This document shows, in pieces, positions 1 through 6,706 of a stretch of DNA of 16,370 nucleotides; position 1 is the stretch's first letter; every line of letters begins with the position of its first letter. The notes beneath the pieces are model-generated. The model saw only the letters and a list, made by a program, of their open reading frames with translations. It made no database searches and was not told the DNA's origin. The stretch comes from Acetofilamentum sp. Its GTDB lineage: Bacteria; Bacteroidota; Bacteroidia; Bacteroidales; DTU049. The DNA is taken from positions 1 through 16,370 of the forward strand of contig DYON01000028.1 of assembly GCA_020720525.1 (NCBI GenBank), written 5' to 3'. The translations under genes were made by a program, and so were the position numbers.

Positions 1-1036
1 AAAATGTCCATTTGTCAACCAGTGGTGCTTTGCCAAATAAATCGTTGAATGCATTCACGCCAGTTTGAACTGCAGGATGGTCTTCGGGCATTTTCCACGT
101 TGGATAGTATTTTTCCATTCCATATTTCAGCCCAGTGAAAGCCAATCCGTCGTACCAAAGCACTTCTACTTTCGAGTCGGGATTGTTGACCGCTTCTTTT
201 ACTTCGGCAACTGCGCTATCTTTTGTTTCGCCCCAAGTGAGGCGACGGTCGAGATGAAAACGTGCAAAATCGGCAACAGCACACAACGACGGACTGCCAC
301 TGATAAATTCGCTTATGGTAACACTTCCTTTTCCAAGAAATTCGTCGTATTTCAATTTTTCGTGAAGTTTTTCAATTTCGAGAGCTGCACGCGATGCCAT
401 ATAAACAGCATTTTTGCCACGTTCGGGAGCCGAACCGTGTGCCGAAAGGCCGCGAAACGAAACGTGAATTTCCATCCTGCCGCGATGTCCGCGATACACA
501 TTCAAATTGGTTGGCTCGGTACTGATAGCAAAATCGGGACGAAAACCACATTCTTCAATAATGTATTTCCAGCAAAGTCCATCGCAATCTTCTTCCATTA
601 CACTCGATACCACCCAAATGGTAACATCGTTTTGCAAGCCAATTTCTTTCAAAATTCGACCAGCAGTGATTGCAGATGCAATTCCACCTTTTTGGTCAAC
701 TGTTCCGCGCCCGTGCACAAAACCATCGGCAATGAGCCCCGAAAATGGGTCGCTGTTCCAGTTTTCGAGATTTCCAACGTCAACTGTGTCGATATGCCCG
801 TCGATGGCCAATACTTTTTTACCATTTCCGATGCGTCCCAGCACATTTCCAAGTCCGTCCATTTTTACTTCGTCGAAGCCAGCTTCGTGCATTTGACGCA
901 TCACTTCTTCTTGTACATTCTTTTCTTCGCTACTTAGCGATTTGATTTTTACCAGCTTCGAGAGGTTATCGGCTGTGTAATTGCGGTATTGGGAAGCCAA
1001 TTCGTTGATTCGCTGCGAAAGTTCCTTGTTGTTCAT
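1..1036 (-). CDS. YgeY-family M20 metallohydrolase, C-terminus cut by window edge
   Basis: 345 codons are visible from ATG at 1036, with no stop before the left edge; relatives are about 400 residues, so roughly the last 50-60 are missing. It reads as an M20 (DapE/ArgE/carboxypeptidase G2 type) two-metal amidohydrolase. Visible site residues are DGHIDTVD (H81 and D83), GRGTVDQKGG (D114, bridging), MEED (E148 catalytic base, E149 metal) and STEPT (E174). The segments EEDCDGLCWKYIIEE, YRGHRGRME, LSAHGSAPERG (H200, lid/dimer domain) and DRRLTWGET match the YgeY subfamily, often labelled selenium-metabolism-linked hydrolase. The true substrate of that subfamily is not settled; a small peptide-like or N-carbamoyl/N-acyl amino acid is plausible. 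No selenium genes are visible nearby. It is transcribed divergently from the outer-membrane protein gene at 1205. The M20 call is secure, the subfamily likely, the substrate unknown. Confidence 0.88.
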   Translation of the reverse strand, partial: MNNKELSQRINELASQYRNYTADNLSKLVKIKSLSSEEKNVQEEVMRQMHEAGFDEVKMDGLGNVLGRIGNGKKVLAIDGHIDTVDVGNLENWNSDPFSGLIADGFVHGRGTVDQKGGIASAITAGRILKEIGLQNDVTIWVVSSVMEEDCDGLCWKYIIEECGFRPDFAISTEPTNLNVYRGHRGRMEIHVSFRGLSAHGSAPERGKNAVYMASRAALEIEKLHEKLKYDEFLGKGSVTISEFISGSPSLCAVADFARFHLDRRLTWGETKDSAVAEVKEAVNNPDSKVEVLWYDGLAFTGLKYGMEKYYPTWKMPEDHPAVQTGVNAFNDLFGKAPLVDKWTF

Positions 1037-1040
1037 CTGG

Positions 1041-1150
1041 AAAATATTTTTTTACTATCTTAATTAGCAAATAGTCTGCAAAAGTACAAAACGTTAAGTA
1101 ATGAGAATCAAATTATTGAAAAAAATATTCACGAGAAAAAATATTTTTTT
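1041..1150. repeat. AT-rich 13-mer direct repeat in divergent intergenic region
   Basis: AAAATATTTTTTT occurs at 1041-1053 and again at 1138-1150, bracketing the predicted minus-strand promoter; a related AAAAAAATATT lies at 1119-1129. The copies could be sites for a nucleoid or regulatory protein. In DNA this AT-rich, chance similarity is a fair alternative. Confidence 0.3.
1079..1112 (-). promoter_or_regulatory. Predicted promoter of the M20 hydrolase gene
   Basis: Read on the minus strand, TACTTTTG (1086-1079) is a perfect match to the Bacteroidota -7 consensus TAnnTTTG. TTTG at 1112-1109 could be the -33 element, with 22 nt between, slightly long. Transcription would begin near 1072, giving a leader of about 35 nt before the ATG at 1036. 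The surrounding 11-mer GTACTTTTGCA is repeated exactly before the dehydrogenase gene at 10723. Confidence 0.5.
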
Positions 1151-1179
1151 GCTGTTTTTGGCAAAATTGTTGTAATTTG
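1148..1179 (+). promoter_or_regulatory. Possible promoter of the outer-membrane protein gene
   Basis: TTTG at 1148-1151 and TAATTTG at 1173-1179, separated by 21 nt, resemble the Bacteroidota -33/-7 pair. The -7 box is one base short of TAnnTTTG, so the match is imperfect. Predicted transcription start is about 1185, with a leader of roughly 20 nt to the ATG at 1205. Confidence 0.35.
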
Positions 1180-1204
1180 GTGCCGTTAATTTAAAAACAA
1201 CCCT

Positions 1205-1804
1205 ATGAAAAAACTGTACTTAATTGTTGTTGCAGCATTCATGCTTGCATTTGCCAATCAAACAATGGCGCAATCGAACGCTGTGAAGTTGAACATTTTC
1301 AGCCTCGCAATCGGAACTTACAATGTTTCCTACGAGCGTGCTATTGACGATATGCACACTGCTCAACTTGGATTCTTTTATCTTGGCTACAATATTGGCT
1401 CGGGTGATTACAAAACTTCCTTTACCGGATTTGGAATTACTCCTGAATTTCGCATTTATTTTGATGAGGCTTTGAGTGGTTGGTATGTAGCTCCTTTTTT
1501 GCGTTATCAGAACTACACTATTAAGGAAGATTTTGACATTGATGATGATCCTGCTACTCCTCAAAATGAGTCTGGTATTGGTACTGCTAAAGGAACACTG
1601 CAAACTTTTGGAGTTGGTGTTATAGCTGGTCACCAATGGTTACTTGGCGAGCATTTCACCATTGATGTGTTTCTTGGACCAGTTTACAATGCTGGTTCAG
1701 CTAAAGTTAGCAGTGATTCTGACGCTGATAATTATGAATTTTCAACTGGCGCATTTGATGGTTTTGGAATTCGTACGGGTTTGACCTTCGGATTTGCTTT
1801 CTAA
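1205..1804 (+). CDS. Small outer-membrane beta-barrel protein (DUF3575/porin-like)
   Basis: 199 residues. Residues 1-22 form a Sec signal peptide (KK, then a hydrophobic run ending ANQTMA before Q23). The mature part alternates hydrophobic and polar residues and is rich in Gly, Tyr and Phe. It includes VKLNIFSLAIGTYNVSYERA, GFGITPEFRIYF, WYVAPFLRYQNY, TFGVGVIAGHQWLLG and a terminal GLTFGFAF. Ending on Phe is typical of proteins inserted by the BAM complex. KLN..SLAIGT.NVSYERA resembles the DUF3575/porin-like small barrel families of Bacteroidota, whose function is mostly unknown. An acidic, probably surface-exposed loop (DFDIDDDPATPQNE) sits near residues 105-120. The gene stands alone, divergent from the M20 hydrolase and followed by a strong terminator, so it is probably monocistronic. 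Barrel topology is well supported; any pore or receptor role is not visible. Confidence 0.82.
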   Translation: MKKLYLIVVAAFMLAFANQTMAQSNAVKLNIFSLAIGTYNVSYERAIDDMHTAQLGFFYLGYNIGSGDYKTSFTGFGITPEFRIYFDEALSGWYVAPFLRYQNYTIKEDFDIDDDPATPQNESGIGTAKGTLQTFGVGVIAGHQWLLGEHFTIDVFLGPVYNAGSAKVSSDSDADNYEFSTGAFDGFGIRTGLTFGFAF

Positions 1805-1822
1805 TTAGAAATTATTTTCCCC

Positions 1823-1856
1823 AAAAGCTATCTTCCGTTTGGGAGGTAGCTTTTTT
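1823..1856 (+). terminator. Rho-independent terminator, partly bidirectional
   Basis: A long hairpin: AAAAGCTATCTTCC, loop GTTT, then GGGAGGTAGCTTTTTT. Apart from G-T pairs the stem is continuous over about 13 bp and is followed by a T-run to 1856. It lies 19 nt after the stop of the beta-barrel gene. It sits between convergent genes, and its mirrored A-run gives four T's on the minus strand, so it may also stop the symporter transcript arriving from the right. Confidence 0.88.
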
Positions 1857-1896
1857 GTTGCTAAAGCAATAATAACTACTGAATCTTATTGAAAAA

Positions 1897-3357
1897 CTAT
1901 TCTACCGCTGAAGAATTTTGCCTCGAAATAATAAGCAGCCCCACAAAAGTTAGAAATCCATTAATAATCAGCAATTCAAATCCGACTTTATAGCCGAATA
2001 GTATTTGTTCGCTGTAAATACTGAGCAAATAAGATAGCACCGGTGCAACTATTACAGGAAAGAGAACCCATTTGTCGCGAATTTTTAAACGTGTGAACAA
2101 TCCAAACGAATACAACCCGAGCAAGGGACCGTAGGTGTAGCCAGCAATGGTAAACAACTTGTCAATAATACTCTTGTCGTTGATGTAGCTGAACATGACA
2201 ATAAGCCCCAACAAGAGCATTGCAAAAGAAAAATGCACTATCAAGCGCTTGATTTTTCGTTGTTTGTCGGTGAGGCTTTCGCTGTTGATATTGAGAATAT
2301 CGATTGAGAATGATGTGGTGAGCGATGTGATAGCACCGTCGGCACTGGGGTAAGCTGCCGATATGAGACCAACCAGAAATACTATTCCAGCTATTGGGGG
2401 GAGATAATTCAAACTGATGGTTGCAAACAAATCGTCGGATAATGCGGGAATGGGAATAGATAAGGCATCGGCATACAAAAACAAACTTGCTCCAAGAAAT
2501 AGAAATAGTAGATTGACAAAAATGAGCACTGCACTAAAAGTGAGCATGTTTTTTTTGGCATCGCGCAGATTTTTGCAACTTAGGTTTTTTTGCATCATTT
2601 CCTGATCGAGACCTGTCATGGTGATGGTGATAAATGCTCCGCTTAGAAGTTGTTTCAACCAATGCGTGCGCGATGTGAAATCGGTTACAATCACATTGCT
2701 ATAGGTGCTGTCTGTAATTCTTTCGAACAACCCCAAAACGCTCAAATTCATTTTTGAGGCAATGGAAATGATGGTGAATATCAATGCACCAAGCATGAAA
2801 GTTGTTTGTAATGTGTCGGTCCAAACAATGGTTTTAATACCGCCCTGAAATGTGTAGAGCAGTACCAACAGAATGAAAATACAAGCCGTGGCCGCAAATG
2901 GAACTCCCAAACTGTCGAAAAGGAATATTTGCAACACGTTTACAACTAAAAACATGCGAAGCGATGCTCCAAGCGAACGCGAAACAATAAAGAGGAGTGA
3001 ACCTGTTTTGTACGAGGCAAATCCAAACCGTTGCTCGAGATAAGTGTAAATTGATGTTAGATTCAACTTGTAATAGAGCGGTAATAGAACAAACGAAATA
3101 ACCAAATAGCCCAAAAAGTAGCCCAAAACAACCATGAAATACGAGAATCCAGTTGTTCCAACCCAGCCAGGAACCGACATAAAAGTTACTCCCGACAACG
3201 ATGCGCCAATCATTCCATACGCAACCACATACCAAAGCGAACGTCGGTTGCCGATAAAATAGGATTCGTTATTGGCTTTGCGGCTGGTGAGCCAAGTGAT
3301 GAAAAATAGCAGTAGCGTATATACTACAAAAACAGTCAGAATGAGACCTATATTCAT
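1897..3357 (-). CDS. Sodium:solute symporter (SSS family)
   Basis: 486 residues when started at ATG 3357, 4 nt after the cysH stop codon. An in-frame extension to 3435 is possible but would lie inside cysH and adds a polar, non-membrane N-terminus, so it is rejected. The protein is almost entirely hydrophobic, with about 13 membrane helices, as in the SSS/LeuT fold. Family marks are GASLSGVTF (51-59, TM with the sodium site), FQGGIKTIVWTDTLQ (170-184), TGLDQEMMQKNLSCK (248-262) and PSADGAITSLTTSFSID (337-353, second sodium-site helix). It would use the sodium gradient to import a small solute across the inner membrane. Substrate cannot be read from sequence; SSS members carry sugars, sialic acid, proline, pantothenate and others. 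Tight coupling to cysH hints at, but does not prove, a link to sulfur or amino-acid metabolism. Confidence 0.9.
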   Translation of the reverse strand: MNIGLILTVFVVYTLLLFFITWLTSRKANNESYFIGNRRSLWYVVAYGMIGASLSGVTFMSVPGWVGTTGFSYFMVVLGYFLGYLVISFVLLPLYYKLNLTSIYTYLEQRFGFASYKTGSLLFIVSRSLGASLRMFLVVNVLQIFLFDSLGVPFAATACIFILLVLLYTFQGGIKTIVWTDTLQTTFMLGALIFTIISIASKMNLSVLGLFERITDSTYSNVIVTDFTSRTHWLKQLLSGAFITITMTGLDQEMMQKNLSCKNLRDAKKNMLTFSAVLIFVNLLFLFLGASLFLYADALSIPIPALSDDLFATISLNYLPPIAGIVFLVGLISAAYPSADGAITSLTTSFSIDILNINSESLTDKQRKIKRLIVHFSFAMLLLGLIVMFSYINDKSIIDKLFTIAGYTYGPLLGLYSFGLFTRLKIRDKWVLFPVIVAPVLSYLLSIYSEQILFGYKVGFELLIINGFLTFVGLLIISRQNSSAVE

Positions 3358-3361
3358 ATTG

Positions 3362-4069
3362 CTATTTCTTGTGAAGTCCGCATTCTTTGTTTTCGGGTTG
3401 TTCCCACCACCAACGGCCTGCGCGGAAATCTTCATCGTTGCTTACTGCTCGTGTGCAGGGCAAACAACCAAGGCTTCGAAATCCTTGTTTTTGTAATGGA
3501 TTGAAAGGTACTTGGTGAAGCTCAATATTTTCCCACACTTCGTGTTCGAGCATGTCGGCAAGTGGATTCACTTTGATTAAGCCTGTATGCACATCGAGGT
3601 CGAAAAAAGGCAAATTGATTCGAGTAATTGATTGTTCGCGACGAAGACCCGTGAACCATGCTTTTTTGCCTTCGAGAGCACGTGTGAGTGGCTCTGTTTT
3701 TCGAATGCTGCAACACAATTTGCGAAATTCAATGTTTTCGTAAAATAAATTAATACCGTGTTGATTAACCATTTGTTCCACCGCTGTAGCGTCGGGAAAC
3801 ATGATGTTGATTTTTATTCCATACTTTTTTTCGGTTGCTTCGATGGTATCGTATGTTTCTTGCGGAAGACGTCCGGTGTCGAGCGTGAAAAAATGGCATG
3901 TTTTGCCGGTTTTGCAAATCAAATGTGTTAGCCATTGGTCTTCGACGCTCAAACTTGTAGCCATGGTTATAGGTTGCTCCAAATGCTCGAATGCAAAAGC
4001 TACAACTTCTTCGGGAGTTGCACGTTTAAGCTCATTGTTCCAGCTGTTGAGTATTTCGATGTTGGTCAT
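3362..4069 (-). CDS. cysH: Adenylyl-sulfate (APS) reductase, thioredoxin-dependent
   Basis: 235 residues, the usual size. It reduces activated sulfate (APS) to sulfite with thioredoxin in cytoplasmic assimilatory sulfate reduction. The PP-loop-like start TMATSLSVEDQWL (36-47) and the segment FTLDTGRLPQETYDT (61-75) bind the nucleotide. Cys119-Cys120 (LCCSIRK) and Cys202-x2-Cys205 (GCLPC) give the [4Fe-4S] ligand set typical of APS-type rather than PAPS-type enzymes. Cys230 in ECGLH near the C-terminus is the catalytic cysteine. WFTGLRREQS (138-147) is the conserved arginine segment. ATG 4069 lies 7 nt after the PorE-like gene and the stop is 4 nt before the symporter ATG. Sulfurylase (cysD/cysN) and sulfite-reductase genes, often clustered with cysH, are absent from this window. 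Confidence 0.93.
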   Translation of the reverse strand: MTNIEILNSWNNELKRATPEEVVAFAFEHLEQPITMATSLSVEDQWLTHLICKTGKTCHFFTLDTGRLPQETYDTIEATEKKYGIKINIMFPDATAVEQMVNQHGINLFYENIEFRKLCCSIRKTEPLTRALEGKKAWFTGLRREQSITRINLPFFDLDVHTGLIKVNPLADMLEHEVWENIELHQVPFNPLQKQGFRSLGCLPCTRAVSNDEDFRAGRWWWEQPENKECGLHKK

Positions 4070-4076
4070 AATTCTA

Positions 4077-6005
4077 TTAATTGCTAATCACCCTGAATTC
4101 GGTTCGGCGGTTTTTGGAGCGACCTTCGGGTGTGTCGTTGGTTTCGATTGGAAGGCTGTCGCCAAAACCTTTGTAGGTGAGTCTGTTGGCAGCTATTCCC
4201 TTTGAAATTAGGTGATTGTAAACCGATTTTGCTCTGTTTTCCGACAGTTGCTTGTTGTGTTCCTTACTCCCAGTGTTGTCGGTATGTCCCCTGATTTCGA
4301 TTTTCATTGCATTGTTTTTCTGAAGCATTACAACAAGCTTGTCGAGTTCAATAAATGATTCCGACTTCAGATCGAATTTGTCGGTGTCGAAAAAGATATT
4401 GTTTAAAACCACAATGGCGTCTTTTCCAATAGGTTGCAGCTCTACATTTTTCATAAATGGATCTGTTTTGGAATGAACACCGCTCAGATTGAAATTTTCA
4501 GAATAGAATAAATATCCTTCGTGCGAAACATTCAATCCATAGTCGCGACCCGAGGGAATGCAAAGTAGAAAACTCCCCGTTTCGTCCGATGCCGACGAAG
4601 CAACAACAACTCCATTGCTTAGGTCGATTAACTCAAATGTGGCAGAAAGAGGATTTTTAGTGAGTTGGTCAACAACAATACCTTTCATATACGTTACTGC
4701 ATCGGGACGAGCTTCTTGGTAAAGTTCGAAGCTATAAATATCGAGATTGTTGAGTTGCATTTTATCGATTTCCATGCCTCCCGATGCGAAATAGGCTTTT
4801 TCGCCCGATGCCGATACAAATAAGCAAGCTTCGTCGCGATAAGTGTTGATTGGAAATCCAATGTTGATTGGATCGGACCAAGTTGAATCGTTGATTTTTC
4901 GACAGTAAAAAATATCTTGTCCGCCCATCCCTAAATGACCGTTCGAGGTGAAATACAGCGTTCTGCCATCGGGATGAATGAATGGTGTTTGTTCAACTCC
5001 AGTTGTGTTGACGTTGTTGGGAAGACGTTTGGGCTCCGACCAGATTCCATTTTCCATTAGCGTAGAGCAATACAGATCGTAGCTGTTGCTTCCTCTACCC
5101 GACGAAAAATACATTGTTTTACCATCGGGGGTTAAACTTGGTTGACTGTCCCAGCTTTTTGAGTTGATGCCATCGAGATTGACAGGATAATCCCAATCGC
5201 CTTTGCGCCATTTCGATAAATAAATATCGCAACTTCCTTTACTCGTGTTTCGCTGGCAAGCTGTGAAGTAAAGCAACTTCCCGTCGGGCGAAATGGTGTG
5301 CGCTCCTTCGTTTTGCGGAGTATTTATGTGTTTGCTAAGTGGTACTGCTTTGGTCCATTCGCCATCAACAAATCTACTGGTGAAGAAGTCTTCGTGTACC
5401 GAAGCTTCACTTTCGGCCGAAGTTGCAGGAATGAGTCGGGTGAAAATAATCACATTTTCGTCGGCTGTGAGCACCGGCATGTATTCCGAATATTCTGTGT
5501 TAACGCCTGACCCTAACGGTTTGGGGTCGAAATTGTGTGGGTTGTTTATTTGGCTTATTGCAAACCGGCATTGTTCGCGACCTTGTTCGGCTTGCACTCG
5601 ATTCACTATTGAAATGTCGCTATGATGTAGGAATTTTTCGTAGTTGATTGCCGCTTTTTCGTATAACCCAAATTTTACTTGCATTCTAGCCAAGGTAAGC
5701 ATGGTGTTTGGGAAAAAATCTTCGTCAACTTCAATCGATTTTTCGTAATACTCCATTGCTTTTTCGTAGTTGCGTTGCTCGGTAAAACAGGTTCCCAACA
5801 TGATATAGGGCTCAACAAATTTTTGATCGTACGAAATTGCTTTCAAAAACGCTTCCTCTGCAGTGGCATATTCGTAAATCTCAATTGCATCCATGCCTTT
5901 GTAATACTCTTTGATGGCTTTTTTGTTGTTGGTTGATAGCTTGGTCTGAGCCATACATCCTGTAACTATGGTTAGCAATAATACGAAAACGAAGAGTTGT
6001 TTCAT
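4077..6005 (-). CDS. PorE-like TPR / PD40 propeller / CRD / OmpA-C lipoprotein
   Basis: 642 residues. A lipoprotein-type signal peptide ends in VTGC, with lipidation expected on Cys17. Residues 25-150 form TPR-like helices (YATAEEAFLKAISYDQKF, then NYEKAMEYYEKSIEVDEDF). Residues 165-430 hold repeated PD40-type blades (ISPDGKLLYFT, LTPDGKTMYFSS, IHPDGRTLYFTS, VSASGEKAYFAS) that form a beta-propeller. Residues 437-522 resemble a carboxypeptidase-regulatory-like beta sandwich (YMKGIVVDQLTKNPLSATFEL). Residues 530-642 are an OmpA C-terminal domain: NIFFDTDKFDLKSES, RGHTDNTGS with Asp576, and LSENRAKSV with Arg591, the two residues that hold diaminopimelate of peptidoglycan. This order matches PorE (PG1058) of the type IX secretion system. 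Bacteroidota also carry paralogues, so PorE-like is safer than porE. Start and stop lie 4 nt from queE and 7 nt from cysH. Confidence 0.88.
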   Translation of the reverse strand: MKQLFVFVLLLTIVTGCMAQTKLSTNNKKAIKEYYKGMDAIEIYEYATAEEAFLKAISYDQKFVEPYIMLGTCFTEQRNYEKAMEYYEKSIEVDEDFFPNTMLTLARMQVKFGLYEKAAINYEKFLHHSDISIVNRVQAEQGREQCRFAISQINNPHNFDPKPLGSGVNTEYSEYMPVLTADENVIIFTRLIPATSAESEASVHEDFFTSRFVDGEWTKAVPLSKHINTPQNEGAHTISPDGKLLYFTACQRNTSKGSCDIYLSKWRKGDWDYPVNLDGINSKSWDSQPSLTPDGKTMYFSSGRGSNSYDLYCSTLMENGIWSEPKRLPNNVNTTGVEQTPFIHPDGRTLYFTSNGHLGMGGQDIFYCRKINDSTWSDPINIGFPINTYRDEACLFVSASGEKAYFASGGMEIDKMQLNNLDIYSFELYQEARPDAVTYMKGIVVDQLTKNPLSATFELIDLSNGVVVASSASDETGSFLLCIPSGRDYGLNVSHEGYLFYSENFNLSGVHSKTDPFMKNVELQPIGKDAIVVLNNIFFDTDKFDLKSESFIELDKLVVMLQKNNAMKIEIRGHTDNTGSKEHNKQLSENRAKSVYNHLISKGIAANRLTYKGFGDSLPIETNDTPEGRSKNRRTEFRVISN

Positions 6006-6009
6006 GGAC

Positions 6010-6636
6010 TTAGGGTATTTTGATGTATTTGTGGGTCTGAACCGAAAGTCGCCACTTTGGATTCATTGAAATATAACGAATTATCACGGGTAAAATTTTG
6101 TCGCGCAAGCTCCATTCGGGTTGAAGCAACAAAATACATCGATTGTTTACTTTTTTTGCCATTTGTTCGGCAAATTCAATGTCGGTTTCGTTTTCGATAA
6201 TTACCTTGAGCTCACCAGCTGCCGAAAACCAAAAATCGTGAATGGCTTGTCCTTTTTTTGGGCTGAAACAAATCCAGTCGAATGTTCCCGAAGGAGCTTC
6301 GCTTCCCGATGTTTCAACAAAAATGGAGATTCCATTTATTTTAAGTTGCGAAGTAAGGTAGTCGAGATTCCATTTTAAGGGTTCTCCTCCAGTAATAACA
6401 ACCGAGCCGGCATTCGATTGAACGGCAGCTTCAACAATTTCGTCGGTTGAAACAAGCGGATGAAGATTGGGGTCCCACGATTCTTTTACATCGCAGAAAC
6501 TACAACCAACATCGCAACCTCCCAAACGAATAAACCATGCAGCTAGCCCAGTATTTGTTCCTTCGCCCTGCAAACTCGCAAACTGCTCCATCAACGGAAG
6601 CATTAAACCGTCGTTTGTGTCTTGTGTAGATTTCAT
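6010..6636 (-). CDS. queE: 7-carboxy-7-deazaguanine synthase, radical SAM
   Basis: 208 residues. QueE contracts 6-carboxy-tetrahydropterin to 7-carboxy-7-deazaguanine, a key step towards queuosine and archaeosine-type deazapurines. Cys41-x3-Cys45-x2-Cys48 in GGCDVGCSFCD binds the [4Fe-4S] cluster. SLQGEGTNTG (21-30) binds the pterin substrate, VVITGGEPLKW (79-89) is the SAM-binding GGEP segment, and VETSGSEAP (107-115) follows. ICFSPKKG (122-129), LLLQPEW (169-175) and the C-terminal QTHKYIKIP are marks of the Bacteroidota QueE group. The ATG at 6636 lies only 5 nt past a predicted -7 promoter box. An inner ATG at 6603 (MLPLMEQF) is an alternative start, but relatives usually carry a short N-terminal extension. 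No queC, queD or queF is seen nearby. First of four closely spaced genes. Confidence 0.95.
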   Translation of the reverse strand: MKSTQDTNDGLMLPLMEQFASLQGEGTNTGLAAWFIRLGGCDVGCSFCDVKESWDPNLHPLVSTDEIVEAAVQSNAGSVVITGGEPLKWNLDYLTSQLKINGISIFVETSGSEAPSGTFDWICFSPKKGQAIHDFWFSAAGELKVIIENETDIEFAEQMAKKVNNRCILLLQPEWSLRDKILPVIIRYISMNPKWRLSVQTHKYIKIP

Positions 6637-6641
6637 CGATG

Positions 6642-6668
6642 CAAAAATACATAAAATTGCAGAGACAA
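6642..6668 (-). promoter_or_regulatory. Predicted promoter of queE, nearly leaderless
   Basis: On the minus strand TATTTTTG (6649-6642) fits the -7 consensus TAnnTTTG. A weak TTG at 6668-6666 lies 16 nt upstream, shorter than the usual 19-21. Only 5 nt separate the box from the ATG at 6636, so a transcript from here would be almost leaderless, or translation would use the inner ATG at 6603. Confidence 0.4.
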
Positions 6669-6706
6669 TGAGCGGTCTTGCCTATGAAGTCAATTCAAAA
6701 AAGGTG

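Noticed and set aside
65..937. Long plus-strand open frame of 290 codons
   Set aside because: It lies opposite the M20 hydrolase, which shows all family motifs on the minus strand; the plus-strand product is Phe/Cys/Ser-rich and like no known protein.
3358..3435. Longer N-terminus for the symporter
   Set aside because: It would overlap the end of cysH and add a polar stretch before the first membrane helix; ATG 3357 sits 4 nt after the cysH stop.
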